Under the pieces are notes generated by a model, which saw only the letters and a program-made list of their open reading frames with translations, was not told the origin of the DNA and ran no database searches. From Pseudomonadota bacterium (lineage in GTDB: Bacteria > Pseudomonadota > Alphaproteobacteria > Caulobacterales > Caulobacteraceae): 64,000 nt of DNA. Shown piece by piece: positions 17,005 through 25,310 of this stretch (position 1 is the first letter of the stretch; every line of letters starts with the position of its first letter). Location of the stretch: contig CAUJHW010000114.1 in NCBI GenBank assembly GCA_963205005.1, positions 20,522-84,521 on the forward strand, given 5' to 3'. The translations under genes were made by a program, and so were the position numbers.

Positions 17005-18162
17005 TCAGGCGACGGTCGCGGCCCGGCGGCGGCGCAGGAGCGAGCCCACGAACCCGAAGCCCAGGATCAGCATCGCCCACGTCGCCGGCTCCGGAACGGC
17101 GCTCTGCAGCTCTTCCGCCTTGATCGTGAGCGATCCTGCCCAGTTGTTCATGTGGATTTCGCCGTTCTGGGCGAAGTTCCGCGCGACGACCGAACCCTCG
17201 ATGAAGTTGCCGGTCTTCAGGTCGGCGTAGGGAGCGAGGACAGAGCCGTACCAGCTCTTTGACCCCAGATCGATGCTGGTGGCCTCGTAGAAGTTCCAGA
17301 TCACCTTCTGGCCGAGACCCGATGGGCCGTTGAAGTTGATCCCGCCCGGCAGGCTCACCTTGAGGCCGGCAACGTTCACGATCACGGCGTCATAGGTGGT
17401 GGGCAGGGCGAACTGGAGCTGGCTCTGGGACTTGAGCGCCGCGTTCAGGTCGCTGAGCGCGAAGACCGCCACGCCCGCGCCGGTTCCGGCGTCGAAGATT
17501 GCCTTCTGCTTGTCGGGCGAATAGGTCAGGGCGCTGGTGGGATCCAGGTCGGCGAAATAGGCCGAGGCGTCCTGCACGCCCAGGGTGATCGCCGCCAGCT
17601 GGCCCTCGAGATCGTCCTGCAGGCCCTTGGCGGTGTGGTCGCCGGCATGCAGCGTCCCGTTGACGTTCGAGCCCTTCGAGCCGCCGTAGTAGATGTCCTT
17701 GGCGTTGGTCTTGCTGACGTTTCCGTCGATGTAGACCGCCGCGCCGTTGGCGTTCAGCTTCGTCGCGTTGCCGTCGACATAGACCTGGCCGCCGCCGTTC
17801 ATGTTGGCGCCGCTGTCGAGGTTGCCGCCGACCTTCAGGGCCGCGCCGTTGTTGATCTGCTTCGTCGAGCCGGTGACGTCGCCCACCACAGTCAGGCCCG
17901 TTCCGCCCTTCAGGGCGCCCGGCTTGGTGAAATAGTTGGACGAATTGCCCGACAGGTTGCCACCCACGAAGGCGCGGCCCTCCACCTCCGAAGACGATTT
18001 CAGGTCCTTGAGCACGACGAGATTGTAGTCTCGCAGGGTCTGCAGGCCGGTGTTGACGGACTCGGCCTTCGCCGACGTCGGCAGCGGGCCGGCGAGGGCG
18101 GGCGCGGCCGCGACAACGGCCAGCACGGCGGCAAGGGTGGTCAGACGGATCGGAGGCGACAT
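17005..18162 (-). CDS. Choice-of-anchor A family protein with PEPxxWA-CTERM tail
   Basis: The 385-residue secreted protein has a signal peptide ending APALAG. A choice-of-anchor A domain follows: NLVVLKDLKSSSEVEGRAFV, repeated GGNL/VDGN beta-helix-like turns at about 65-160, and a C-terminal ice-binding-like sheet with VIWNFYEATSIDLGSKSW and GSVLAPYADLK. The tail VPEPATWAMLILGFGFV plus RRRR is an exosortase signal. It is the third PEP-CTERM protein within 8 kb. Choice-of-anchor A domains occur in surface adhesins of many phyla. A perfect 15-base palindrome lies about 87 bases upstream. Confidence 0.88.
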   Translation of the reverse strand: MSPPIRLTTLAAVLAVVAAAPALAGPLPTSAKAESVNTGLQTLRDYNLVVLKDLKSSSEVEGRAFVGGNLSGNSSNYFTKPGALKGGTGLTVVGDVTGSTKQINNGAALKVGGNLDSGANMNGGGQVYVDGNATKLNANGAAVYIDGNVSKTNAKDIYYGGSKGSNVNGTLHAGDHTAKGLQDDLEGQLAAITLGVQDASAYFADLDPTSALTYSPDKQKAIFDAGTGAGVAVFALSDLNAALKSQSQLQFALPTTYDAVIVNVAGLKVSLPGGINFNGPSGLGQKVIWNFYEATSIDLGSKSWYGSVLAPYADLKTGNFIEGSVVARNFAQNGEIHMNNWAGSLTIKAEELQSAVPEPATWAMLILGFGFVGSLLRRRRAATVA

Positions 18163-18248
18163 TCGACGGACTTACGCATGGATGAGGTTTACGGATGCCT
18201 TAGAGCCGACGGGTCGGCCCTTGCGGCAGCGCTTATGTGGTCGCCGTA

Positions 18249-18263
18249 TGTTGCAATGCAACA
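18249..18263. promoter_or_regulatory. 15-base palindrome upstream of the choice-of-anchor A gene
   Basis: TGTTGCAATGCAACA has seven-base arms around a central A. It lies in the 195-base gap 18163-18357 between the choice-of-anchor A start and the stop of the M61-like gene. It is AT-richer than its surroundings and is a plausible operator. No regulator gene adjoins it. Confidence 0.4.
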
Positions 18264-18357
18264 AGCGCGGCGCGCGGAATGACGCGGTGCGATGTCGCAG
18301 GGCGTCCGCGCCGGTTTGCGGCGTCGCCCTTGCCACCTTGGTCAGGCGGGGCAGCGA

Positions 18358-19896
18358 TCAGGCGCTGAGGCCCGCCAGTCGTCGGGCGCACGCTGTCTCG
18401 GCGGCCGTAGAGAGGCCGACGGCGGGCGCCAGTCTCCGGACCTCGACGTCCGCGTCGCCGTAGGGCCAGAAGCGGATCAGGCGGGCCTTGGCGCGCTTGC
18501 CCGTGGGGCGCACGCGAAGCTCGATCTCACGGCTCATGTCGCCCGCGGCGAAGCGCCAGGACTCCAGGGCCATGCCGTTTCGCAGGCCGCTGTTCCAGGC
18601 CGGACCGCCCCGCCGGACCCCCTTCACCACCCGTGCGGCGAAAGAGCCCCCGGCGTCGAACCCGGCGTCGAACCCGGGCGAGACGGTGACCCGGGCGTCC
18701 AGGCAGCCGTTGAACAGCGTCTCCGGCAGGGGGATCGGAGCCTCGCCGCCGGCGTAGCGGGCGATGTCGGGCCGCAGGTCCAGCCGCGCCACGACCCAGG
18801 CGGCGGAAACCAGGCCCGTGACCAGATCGGGACCCTGGCCCGCGGGAAACTGGCGATAGTGGTCGCGCATGCGCAGGATCACGTCGTCCAGGTCAGCGCG
18901 GCCGCCGGTCTTGCGGCGGATGTCCTCGTCCCATTTCAGCGCCAGGATGACGCCCCGCCGGCCGGGGTCGCGGCTGTGATCAGCCTCGTCAAGATCGGCC
19001 ACGGCGGCTCTTGGCGTCAGCAGGCCGGCCCTCAGCATGAGCCTGCCGGCAAGCAGGTCGCCAAGTCCCGTCGTCAGCCAGGCGGGCGCGCCTCCGGTCG
19101 GCGGCTGACCCAGTCGCGACGGGATCCAGGCTCCGATCCGCGCCCGGGCGATGTCCGACGGCAGTCCGGGGTCGGACAGGGCGCCGGTGGCGATGGCCAT
19201 CCCGTCGCCGAGGTCCCGGGGCGAGCCGGTGAAGGGCCCCGCGATGATCACGTAGGGACCTCGCGCATCACTCCAGAAGCTGTCGACCGCCGCCAGGGCC
19301 GGCGCGGCGATCCCGGCGAGCCGGTCGGCCCCCGCCGGATCGCCCAGCAGGGCGGCGCGGACCTCGCCGCCGGCCACGGCCCGGCTGGCGGTCTGCAGGC
19401 GGACGCCGGCGGCCAGCACCGAGGGTCTCAGGTCCGCCACTGTCGTCGGAGATCCGCCCGCGCCACGTTCGAGGTCTGATGCGATGCGCCAGCCCTCGGG
19501 CAGGCGTCCCCAGCGGACCGTGGCAATCTCCGTCGCCCGGCCTTCGGGGACGGCGAACACGCCTTCGCCGGGGGTGACCATGCCGGTCGCGTCGCCGCCG
19601 GCGGGACGGATCTGGTAGCGGATGGTCAGCCGGGCGCCCGGCCTGTGCCGCAGGCTGCGGGTCCCGGCCCCATCTGCGGTGACCCGCGCCCCCTCGATCC
19701 GGGGTTCGCCGGAATAGCCGTCGGGCAGCCTCAGCCGGGTCTCGCCGTCAGTGTCGCCCCGCATGCGGATCTCGAGGTCCAGCACCGGCGCCTGGCCGGC
19801 GACCGGCGTGATCCCCAGTCGGTATTCGACAGGAGAAGGGCGGGCGGCGCCCAGCAAAAGCACGCTGGCGGTGGCAAGGAGCAGGCGGCGGACCAT
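18358..19896 (-). CDS. M61 glycyl-aminopeptidase-like protein lacking the zinc site
   Basis: The ATG at 19896 gives 512 residues with a signal peptide (RLLLATASVLLLGAARP). The C-terminal half matches peptidase M61: PAWLTTGLGDLLAGRLMLRA at 271-290, then GVILALKWDEDIRRKTGGRA with LDDVILRMRDHY, and a PDZ-like end (GVRRGGPAWNSGLRNGMAL). Where M61 has HExxH followed by WxPxRLG, this protein has RARIGAWIPSRLG at 251-263, so both zinc-binding His and the catalytic Glu are missing. It is therefore probably a non-enzymatic periplasmic relative. Its stop is followed by the 195-base gap. Confidence 0.72.
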   Translation of the reverse strand: MVRRLLLATASVLLLGAARPSPVEYRLGITPVAGQAPVLDLEIRMRGDTDGETRLRLPDGYSGEPRIEGARVTADGAGTRSLRHRPGARLTIRYQIRPAGGDATGMVTPGEGVFAVPEGRATEIATVRWGRLPEGWRIASDLERGAGGSPTTVADLRPSVLAAGVRLQTASRAVAGGEVRAALLGDPAGADRLAGIAAPALAAVDSFWSDARGPYVIIAGPFTGSPRDLGDGMAIATGALSDPGLPSDIARARIGAWIPSRLGQPPTGGAPAWLTTGLGDLLAGRLMLRAGLLTPRAAVADLDEADHSRDPGRRGVILALKWDEDIRRKTGGRADLDDVILRMRDHYRQFPAGQGPDLVTGLVSAAWVVARLDLRPDIARYAGGEAPIPLPETLFNGCLDARVTVSPGFDAGFDAGGSFAARVVKGVRRGGPAWNSGLRNGMALESWRFAAGDMSREIELRVRPTGKRAKARLIRFWPYGDADVEVRRLAPAVGLSTAAETACARRLAGLSA

Positions 19897-19912
19897 CGGT
19901 CCCCTTGTACGA

Positions 19913-20500
19913 CTATTCGACGGGTTCGCAGTCGAAGCGATCGATCTGGCCGTTTTGAAGGCGGAAGATCGCATCCTGCGGAACGTGCTGGGCCACGGTG
20001 GTCGCGCGGTCCAGCCCCGCATAGGCGCCGCGCAGCAGCCGTCCCCAGACCCCGTGACTGACTGCGATCACCTTGCGCTCCGGTTCGGCCGGCAGGCTGG
20101 ACAGCCAGTCCGAGGCCCTGCCCATAACGTCCTCATAGGTCTCGCCACCCGGCGCCAGGAAGAACTGGTCGCCTGTCCCGGCCGCCTCCGGATAGCGCAG
20201 GGAGATATCGGCCCAGAGGTGACCTTCCCATTCGCCGCAGAAGATCTCGGACAGGCGGTGGTCGACGTCGGGCTCCAGACCCGTGGCCTCTGCCACGGCG
20301 TCGGCGGTCTGACGCGCGCGACCGATCGGGCTGCAGACCAGCGACCAGTCCCCGGGCTCGCGGCGGACCAGGTCGGCGACCAGCCGGGCCATGGCCGCGG
20401 CCTGACGCTCGCCCAGGGGCGTAAGGGCAGATTCGGTGTGCCCCTGGATTCGGCGTTCGCGGTTCCAGAAGGTCTCGCCGTGGCGGACGAGGAGGATCAT
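19913..20500 (-). CDS. Histidine phosphatase (phosphoglycerate mutase-like) family
   Basis: The 195-residue protein begins [20 protein letters not shown], with the RHG motif whose His is phosphorylated in catalysis. [16 protein letters not shown] and [10 protein letters not shown] continue the family pattern, and the second catalytic His lies in [16 protein letters not shown]. It is probably a phosphatase of small phosphoesters (CobC/GpmB-like branch); the substrate is unknown. The ATG overlaps the SDR stop by four bases, so it belongs to the SDR operon. Confidence 0.88.
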   Translation of the reverse strand: MILLVRHGETFWNRERRIQGHTESALTPLGERQAAAMARLVADLVRREPGDWSLVCSPIGRARQTADAVAEATGLEPDVDHRLSEIFCGEWEGHLWADISLRYPEAAGTGDQFFLAPGGETYEDVMGRASDWLSSLPAEPERKVIAVSHGVWGRLLRGAYAGLDRATTVAQHVPQDAIFRLQNGQIDRFDCEPVE

Positions 20501-21282
20501 TTCTTGCGGCGCACCACGGGATGCGAGGTCGACAGGCCGCCGTCCACCGCCAGCGTCTGGCCATTCACGTAGGAGGCGTCGTCCGAGGCCAGGAACAGGG
20601 CCGCCGCGGCGATCTCTTCCGGCTCGCCGTAGCGGGTGGTGGGGTTCAGCTGGCCGATCTTGTCCTCGTTGCCGCGGGCGCGCGCGCCATCGAAGATCGG
20701 CTTGGTCATCCCGGTCTCGATCAGGCCCGGCGCGACCGCGTTGACCCGCACGCCGGTGCCGTAGAGCTCGTTGCAGGCGGTCTGCACCAGGCTGATCACC
20801 CCGGCCTTGGAGGCTGAATAGGCGGGGCCGCCGGCGCCGGAGCGGATGCCCGCGACGGAGGCGGTGCAGATGATCGAGCCCTTGCCGTTGGGGATCATGG
20901 CCGCCGACGCATACTTCACGCCCAGGAACGCGCCGATCAGGTTCACCCGCAGGATCTCCGACCAGTAGTCGGCGGTCTGCTCGTGCAGGGGGGCGAAGCC
21001 GCCGGAGATGCCGGCGTTGGCCCAGAACACGTCGAGCCGGCCATGCTCCGAGATCGCCCGGTCCACGAGTGACTTCACGAAGGCGTCGTCGCCGGCGTCA
21101 CCCACCAGGGCCACGGCCTTGCCACCGGCGGCCACGATGGCGGCGGCGGTGTCGTTCACGCCCTCGGCGCGGTCGGCGATGATCATGTTCGCGCCTTCCG
21201 AGGCGAACAGCTTTGCGGCGGCGCGGCCGATGCCGCTGGCGGCGCCGGTGATGACGGCCGTACGGCCGGAAAGACGTCCCAT
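20497..21282 (-). CDS. Short-chain dehydrogenase/reductase (classical SDR)
   Basis: The 261-residue protein has the Rossmann motif [20 protein letters not shown] near residue 12, an NAG-like WANAGISGG and the catalytic Ser-Tyr-Lys (SVAGIRSG, then AYSASKAG). Classical SDRs oxidise or reduce alcohols or ketones with NAD(P). AGGA precedes the ATG. It is downstream of an alpha/beta hydrolase (8-base gap) and overlaps the histidine phosphatase. The set could process hydrophobic carbonyl compounds, but no substrate is evident. Confidence 0.9.
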   Translation of the reverse strand: MGRLSGRTAVITGAASGIGRAAAKLFASEGANMIIADRAEGVNDTAAAIVAAGGKAVALVGDAGDDAFVKSLVDRAISEHGRLDVFWANAGISGGFAPLHEQTADYWSEILRVNLIGAFLGVKYASAAMIPNGKGSIICTASVAGIRSGAGGPAYSASKAGVISLVQTACNELYGTGVRVNAVAPGLIETGMTKPIFDGARARGNEDKIGQLNPTTRYGEPEEIAAAALFLASDDASYVNGQTLAVDGGLSTSHPVVRRKK

Positions 21283-21290
21283 GGGAATTC

Positions 21291-22130
21291 CTAGGCTGAA
21301 GGTTTGGCGCGCGCGACGGCGCTGAGGATGGCGTCGACGAAGATGTCGTACAGGCCCGGCGGCAGGTCGTGGCCCATGCCGGGGATCATGCGCAGCTCCG
21401 CGCCGGGAATGGCGGCGGCGGTGGTTTCCCCGCCGATCGGCTGGACCAGCGTGTCATCGGTTCCGTGCAGAACGACGGTCGGGACGTCCAGCTTGCGCAG
21501 CTCGGGAGTCCGGTCGCCGTCGGCGCCGATCGCGGCGCGCTGGCGCACCACGCCGGCGGGATTGAAGGCCCGGCGATACTCGGCCTCGATCCGCGCGCGC
21601 AGTTCGGCGTCGGTCCACGGGTAGGCCGGGCTGCCGATGGTGCGGCCGCTGCGCATCTGGTGGGCGGCGAAGGCCTCGAAGTCGACCTTGGGGTCCGGCG
21701 GCGCGACATTGAGGACCGCGGCAGCCTCCGGCGTCGAGGTCAGGGTGCCCCGCGCCCCCGGCGCGGACATGATCGAGGTCAGCGAGAGCACCCGGTCAGG
21801 ATGGTCGATGGCCATCCGCTGGACGATCATGCCGCCCATCGACACGCCGGCGATGTGCGCCCGGCTCACCCCTGCCGCGTCGAGCACGGCCATGCCGTCG
21901 CGGGCCATGTCGGCCAGGGTGTAGGCCTCTTCAGGCCAGCTGGAGAGGCCGGTGTCGCGATTGTCGAAACGGATGGCGCGATAGCCGCGCGCCACCAGCT
22001 TCTCGCAGAACGCTTCGGGCCAGCGGGTCATCTGCGACCCCAGCCCGCTCACCAGCAGGATGGCCTCCGGCTGGTCGTCGCCGAACGACTGGAATTCGAT
22101 TTCAACGCCGCCGTTGCGGGCTCTAGGCAT
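21291..22130 (-). CDS. Cytoplasmic alpha/beta hydrolase
   Basis: The 279-residue protein has no signal peptide. It shows [18 protein letters not shown] at the oxyanion region and [17 protein letters not shown] with nucleophile Ser97. The acid is the Asp in [14 protein letters not shown] and the base is the His in [13 protein letters not shown]. This pattern is common in esterases annotated as 3-oxoadipate enol-lactonase-like hydrolases. It heads the hydrolase-SDR-phosphatase run on the minus strand. Confidence 0.87.
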   Translation of the reverse strand: MPRARNGGVEIEFQSFGDDQPEAILLVSGLGSQMTRWPEAFCEKLVARGYRAIRFDNRDTGLSSWPEEAYTLADMARDGMAVLDAAGVSRAHIAGVSMGGMIVQRMAIDHPDRVLSLTSIMSAPGARGTLTSTPEAAAVLNVAPPDPKVDFEAFAAHQMRSGRTIGSPAYPWTDAELRARIEAEYRRAFNPAGVVRQRAAIGADGDRTPELRKLDVPTVVLHGTDDTLVQPIGGETTAAAIPGAELRMIPGMGHDLPPGLYDIFVDAILSAVARAKPSA

Positions 22131-22273
22131 GGGTTACCCTTCCGGAAATGTATCTTCTGGGTTGAATGCGGCGCTGCGAACCCCCCTCCGCGCGTGAATC
22201 GGCTAGTCTTTCGCTGACACGAGTGCCAATCATGACCCTTGGAGTCGCCTTGGGGGAGGGACCGGCCGAGAGC

Positions 22274-22366
22274 ATGCGCGTCATCGTTCCATTGCTGCTT
22301 TCCCTGGCGATGTGGGCGTTCATCCTGCTTGGCCTGGTCGGACTCTGGCTGAAGATTTTCGGCTGA
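22274..22366 (+). CDS. Possible 30-residue membrane peptide
   Basis: A reading frame from the ATG at 22274 encodes about 30 residues, almost entirely one hydrophobic helix (VIVPLLLSLAMWAFILLGLV) ending LKIFG. In-frame starts at 22232 (44 residues) or 22166 also exist. It occupies a gap between two minus-strand genes and its stop lies seven bases from the end of the quinone oxidoreductase. Composition supports a small membrane protein, but short hydrophobic frames can arise by chance. Confidence 0.4.
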   Translation: MRVIVPLLLSLAMWAFILLGLVGLWLKIFG

Positions 22367-22373
22367 CGGGTCC

Positions 22374-23339
22374 TTAAGGGATAAGCAGCACACGCCCCAC
22401 CGCCTGCCGGCTCTCGATGTAGCTGTGCGCGGCCGCGGCCTCCGACAGGGGGAACGTGCGGTCGATCACCACCTTGAGCTCGCCCTTCGCAACCCGGTCG
22501 ATCAGGCTGGCCATGTTCTTCTGGACACGGTCGGTGTTGATCTCGGCGCCCAGGAACACGCCCGAGATGGTCCGGTTGCCGCCCATGAGGGTGCTCAGGT
22601 CCATCTTCTGGCGGTCACGGCCAGCCTGGCCCACCGTGGAGACCCGGCCACGATAGGCGAGGCTGAGGATCGAGCCCTGCAGCACCGCGCCGCCGACCGA
22701 ATCCACGACCACATCGGCGCCGTGCTTCTCGGTGATGCGCATGACCTCCTCGACCACGTCATGGGTGGCGTAGTTGATCCCGTGGGTCATGCCGAGCGGC
22801 TTGAGCTTCTCCAGCCGCTCATCGGACGAGGCGGTGGCGATGACCATCTTCGCCCCGGCCCTGGCGGCCAGCTGGATCGCGGCCACGCCCACGCCGGAGG
22901 CGCCGGCCTGGATCAGCGCGATCTCGCCGGCCTTCAGGCGTCCGAACTCGAACAGGCAGTCGTCCGCCGTGCCGAAGGTCACCGGGATCACCGAGGCTTC
23001 CTGGAACGACAGGCTGTCCGGGATCTTCCAGGCTGTCCGGGCCGAGACGGCGCGCAACTCGGCATGGCTGCCCCAGCCGCTGGTCGTGCAGACCCGGTCG
23101 CCGACCTTCAGGTGGGAGACCTCGGACCCGACCTCGATCACCTCGCCCGCGGCCTGGTAGCCGACGACGTGGGGGTTGGTCATCAGCGGCCCGCCGAAGC
23201 GGTTCAGTGTGTCGCCGCCCTCGATCGCGATCGCCGCGACGCGGATCACGACGCCCTTGGGATGGCACTGGGGATCCGGCACGTCCTCATAGCGCAGGAC
23301 CTCGGGCGGACCGTTCTCGTAGTAGACGGCGGCTTTCAT
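22374..23339 (-). CDS. Zinc-less NADPH:quinone oxidoreductase (MDR family)
   Basis: The ATG at 23339 gives 321 residues beginning MKAAVYYENGPPEVLRYEDV, the standard opening of quinone oxidoreductases. The GroES-like domain contains HVVGYQAAGEVIEVGSEVSH. The nucleotide-binding motif is ALIQAGASGVGVAAIQLA. Zinc ligands of alcohol dehydrogenases are missing. It probably reduces quinones or enones with NADPH. A TCAAAC-GCTT-GTTTGA palindrome ends its 5' leader 11 bases before the start, suggesting direct repression by a TetR-type regulator. Confidence 0.9.
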   Translation of the reverse strand: MKAAVYYENGPPEVLRYEDVPDPQCHPKGVVIRVAAIAIEGGDTLNRFGGPLMTNPHVVGYQAAGEVIEVGSEVSHLKVGDRVCTTSGWGSHAELRAVSARTAWKIPDSLSFQEASVIPVTFGTADDCLFEFGRLKAGEIALIQAGASGVGVAAIQLAARAGAKMVIATASSDERLEKLKPLGMTHGINYATHDVVEEVMRITEKHGADVVVDSVGGAVLQGSILSLAYRGRVSTVGQAGRDRQKMDLSTLMGGNRTISGVFLGAEINTDRVQKNMASLIDRVAKGELKVVIDRTFPLSEAAAAHSYIESRQAVGRVLLIP

Positions 23340-23349
23340 GGACGTTTCC

Positions 23350-23365
23350 TCAAACGCTTGTTTGA
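23350..23365. promoter_or_regulatory. PsrA/TetR-type operator candidate
   Basis: TCAAACGCTTGTTTGA has six-base arms around GCTT. It matches the (G/C)AAAC-N2-4-GTTT(G/C) pattern described for the fatty-acid-responsive TetR regulator PsrA. It sits 11 bases upstream of the quinone oxidoreductase ATG and about 45 bases upstream of the divergent VOC gene, so it could control both. The regulator gene is not in the window. Confidence 0.6.
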
Positions 23366-23410
23366 CGTCACCAATTCCACGGGCAAGCTGAGGGTGCAAG
23401 TGAGGAACCC

Positions 23411-24088
23411 ATGCATCTCGCCAAGCCCCGGTTCGACATCGGACTCGCCACCAACGACCTGGAACCCATGCTCGCCTTCTGGCAGGGCGAAGCCGGCGTG
23501 CCGTTCGACCACCTGCTGCCGATCCGCCGTGGACAGGACCAGCACCGGCACGATCTCCTCGGCAGCGTACTGAAGATCAACCACCACGCCACGCCGCTGC
23601 CGGACACGCCGCCGAGCGGCTACCGCGAACTGCTGGTTGCGCGCGAGGGCCTGGCCACGCCCGCCGCCCTGACCGATCCGGAGGGCAATCGCGTCACCCT
23701 GGTTCCGCCCGGCCATGAGGGCGTCACCCAGATCGGCGTGCGGCTGGGCGTCCGCGATGTCGAGGCCCACCGGCGGTTCTACCGCGAGGCGCTGGGGCTG
23801 CAGGAGGAACGCCCCGGGGCATTCCGGGCCGGCGAAGGACTGCTGATCCTGGAGCACGATCCCGACGCGCCCTCGGACGCCGAGATGCGAGGCCATGGCT
23901 GGCGCTACATCACGTTCCAGGTGTTCAAGGTCGACGACGAACACGCCGCCGTGCTGGCGAAAGGCGGGCGCGAGGCCATGCCGCCGACCACGCTGGGAAC
24001 GACCGCGCGGATCTCCATGGTCCGCGACCCTGACGGCAACTGGATCGAATTGTCCCAGCGCGCCTCGATCACAGGCAGCCTGACCTAG
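23411..24088 (+). CDS. VOC family (glyoxalase/dioxygenase fold) protein
   Basis: The 225-residue protein carries two vicinal-oxygen-chelate units. Unit 1 covers about residues 5-100 (ATND, DHLLPIRRGQDQHRHDLLGS, TDPEGNRVTLVPPG). Unit 2 covers about 110-215 (GVRDVEAHRRFYREALGLQ, ILEHDPDA, VRDPDGNWIELSQ). His and Glu residues at expected metal positions are present in unit 2. It may be a lyase, dioxygenase or resistance-type protein; the substrate is unknown. It overlaps the DegT gene by four bases at its 3' end and is divergent from the quinone oxidoreductase. Confidence 0.82.
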   Translation: MHLAKPRFDIGLATNDLEPMLAFWQGEAGVPFDHLLPIRRGQDQHRHDLLGSVLKINHHATPLPDTPPSGYRELLVAREGLATPAALTDPEGNRVTLVPPGHEGVTQIGVRLGVRDVEAHRRFYREALGLQEERPGAFRAGEGLLILEHDPDAPSDAEMRGHGWRYITFQVFKVDDEHAAVLAKGGREAMPPTTLGTTARISMVRDPDGNWIELSQRASITGSLT

Positions 24089-25245
24089 CCGTTCCGCTTC
24101 ACGAAGTTGCGGATCGCCGAGATGATGCGGTCCTGGACGTCCGGCTGCAGGTAGGCGTGCATGGGCAGAGCGATGACCCTCTCAGCCGCCGCCTCGGTTG
24201 CGGGAAGGCCGCCGGGCTGGGGGTAGTCCGCGTAGGGCCCCTGCCGGTGCAGGGGGACCGGATAGTAGACGGCGGTCGGGATCTCCTGGCTGCGCAGGTG
24301 GGCGGCCAGGCCGTCGCGGTCGTCGGTCTGGATCGTGTACTGGGCCCAGACGGAGACGCCGCCCGCAATCACCCGGGGCACGCCGACCACGTCGCCCAGC
24401 CCCTCGGCATAGCGCGCGGCGACCCGGCCCCGGGCCTCGATCTCGTCCGGGAAGATCGCCAGCTTCTGCAGCAGGACGGCGGCCTGGATCGTGTCCATCC
24501 GGGCGTTCATGCCGACGCGCATGTTCAGGTATTTGGGGTCGTGGTCGAAGGTGCGGCCTTCGAGATCGGACGCCACGGCCTGGCCGTGGACGCGCAGGCT
24601 GACCAGAAGGTCGTACAGGCGCGCGTCCTTGCAGAGGACTGCGCCGCCATCGCCGTAGCAGCCCAGTGGCTTGGCCGGGAAGAAGGAGGTCGTGGTGACA
24701 TCGGCCCAGTGCAGAGGGTGGTGGCCGTCCAGCGTGCAGCCGAACCCCTGGGCGCTGTCGGCGATCAGCTTCAGACCATGCTTCGCGGCGATCGCAGCAA
24801 GCGCTGGATAGTCGGCCGGCTGGCCGAACAGATCGACGGCGATGATTGCGCGGGGCGTCAGCTCGCCGGCGGCCTTCACGGCGTGGATCGCGGCTTCCAG
24901 CTTCGCCGGGTCGATATTGTAGGTGTCCGGCAGCACGTCCACGAATACGGGCGAGGCGCCCACAAGCGGCATGACCTCGGCGGTGGCGGCGAAGGTGAAC
25001 GACGGGCAGAACACCGCATCGCCCGGACCGATCTCCCAGGCCATCAGCGGCAGGACCAGCGCTTCGGTGCCGGACCCGCAGGTGAGCGCATGGGGCGCCT
25101 GGCCGAAGTCGCGGAGCGCCGCCTCCAGCTGGCCGATCTCCGGGCCCATGACATAGGCGCCCGAGCGGACAACCTTGAGGATCGCGTCCTCAAGCGGCTG
25201 GCCCAGGCGCTGGCGCTGGGCGTGCAGGTCGATGAATGGGATCAT
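24085..25245 (-). CDS. DegT/DnrJ/EryC1/StrS sugar aminotransferase
   Basis: The 386-residue PLP enzyme has IPFIDLHAQRQRL at its start, ALTCGSGTEALVLPLMAWEI, the cofactor Asp163 in LIADSAQGFGC, and the Schiff-base Lys192 in TTTSFFPAKPLGCYGDGG. The end has PTAVYYPVPLHRQGPY and ALPMHAYL. Family members transaminate nucleotide-activated keto-sugars (for example UDP-linked) for O-antigen or glycan decoration. No other nucleotide-sugar gene is adjacent, so its pathway partners must lie elsewhere. The 65-base gap upstream holds a small hairpin, CGCAGG with CCTGCG. Confidence 0.92.
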   Translation of the reverse strand: MIPFIDLHAQRQRLGQPLEDAILKVVRSGAYVMGPEIGQLEAALRDFGQAPHALTCGSGTEALVLPLMAWEIGPGDAVFCPSFTFAATAEVMPLVGASPVFVDVLPDTYNIDPAKLEAAIHAVKAAGELTPRAIIAVDLFGQPADYPALAAIAAKHGLKLIADSAQGFGCTLDGHHPLHWADVTTTSFFPAKPLGCYGDGGAVLCKDARLYDLLVSLRVHGQAVASDLEGRTFDHDPKYLNMRVGMNARMDTIQAAVLLQKLAIFPDEIEARGRVAARYAEGLGDVVGVPRVIAGGVSVWAQYTIQTDDRDGLAAHLRSQEIPTAVYYPVPLHRQGPYADYPQPGGLPATEAAAERVIALPMHAYLQPDVQDRIISAIRNFVKRNG

Positions 25246-25310
25246 GGCGCAGGCTTATGCCCTGCGTCGGGGCGTAAGGCCAAAACACGCTTGGTGACGG
25301 GCTGTTGCGC

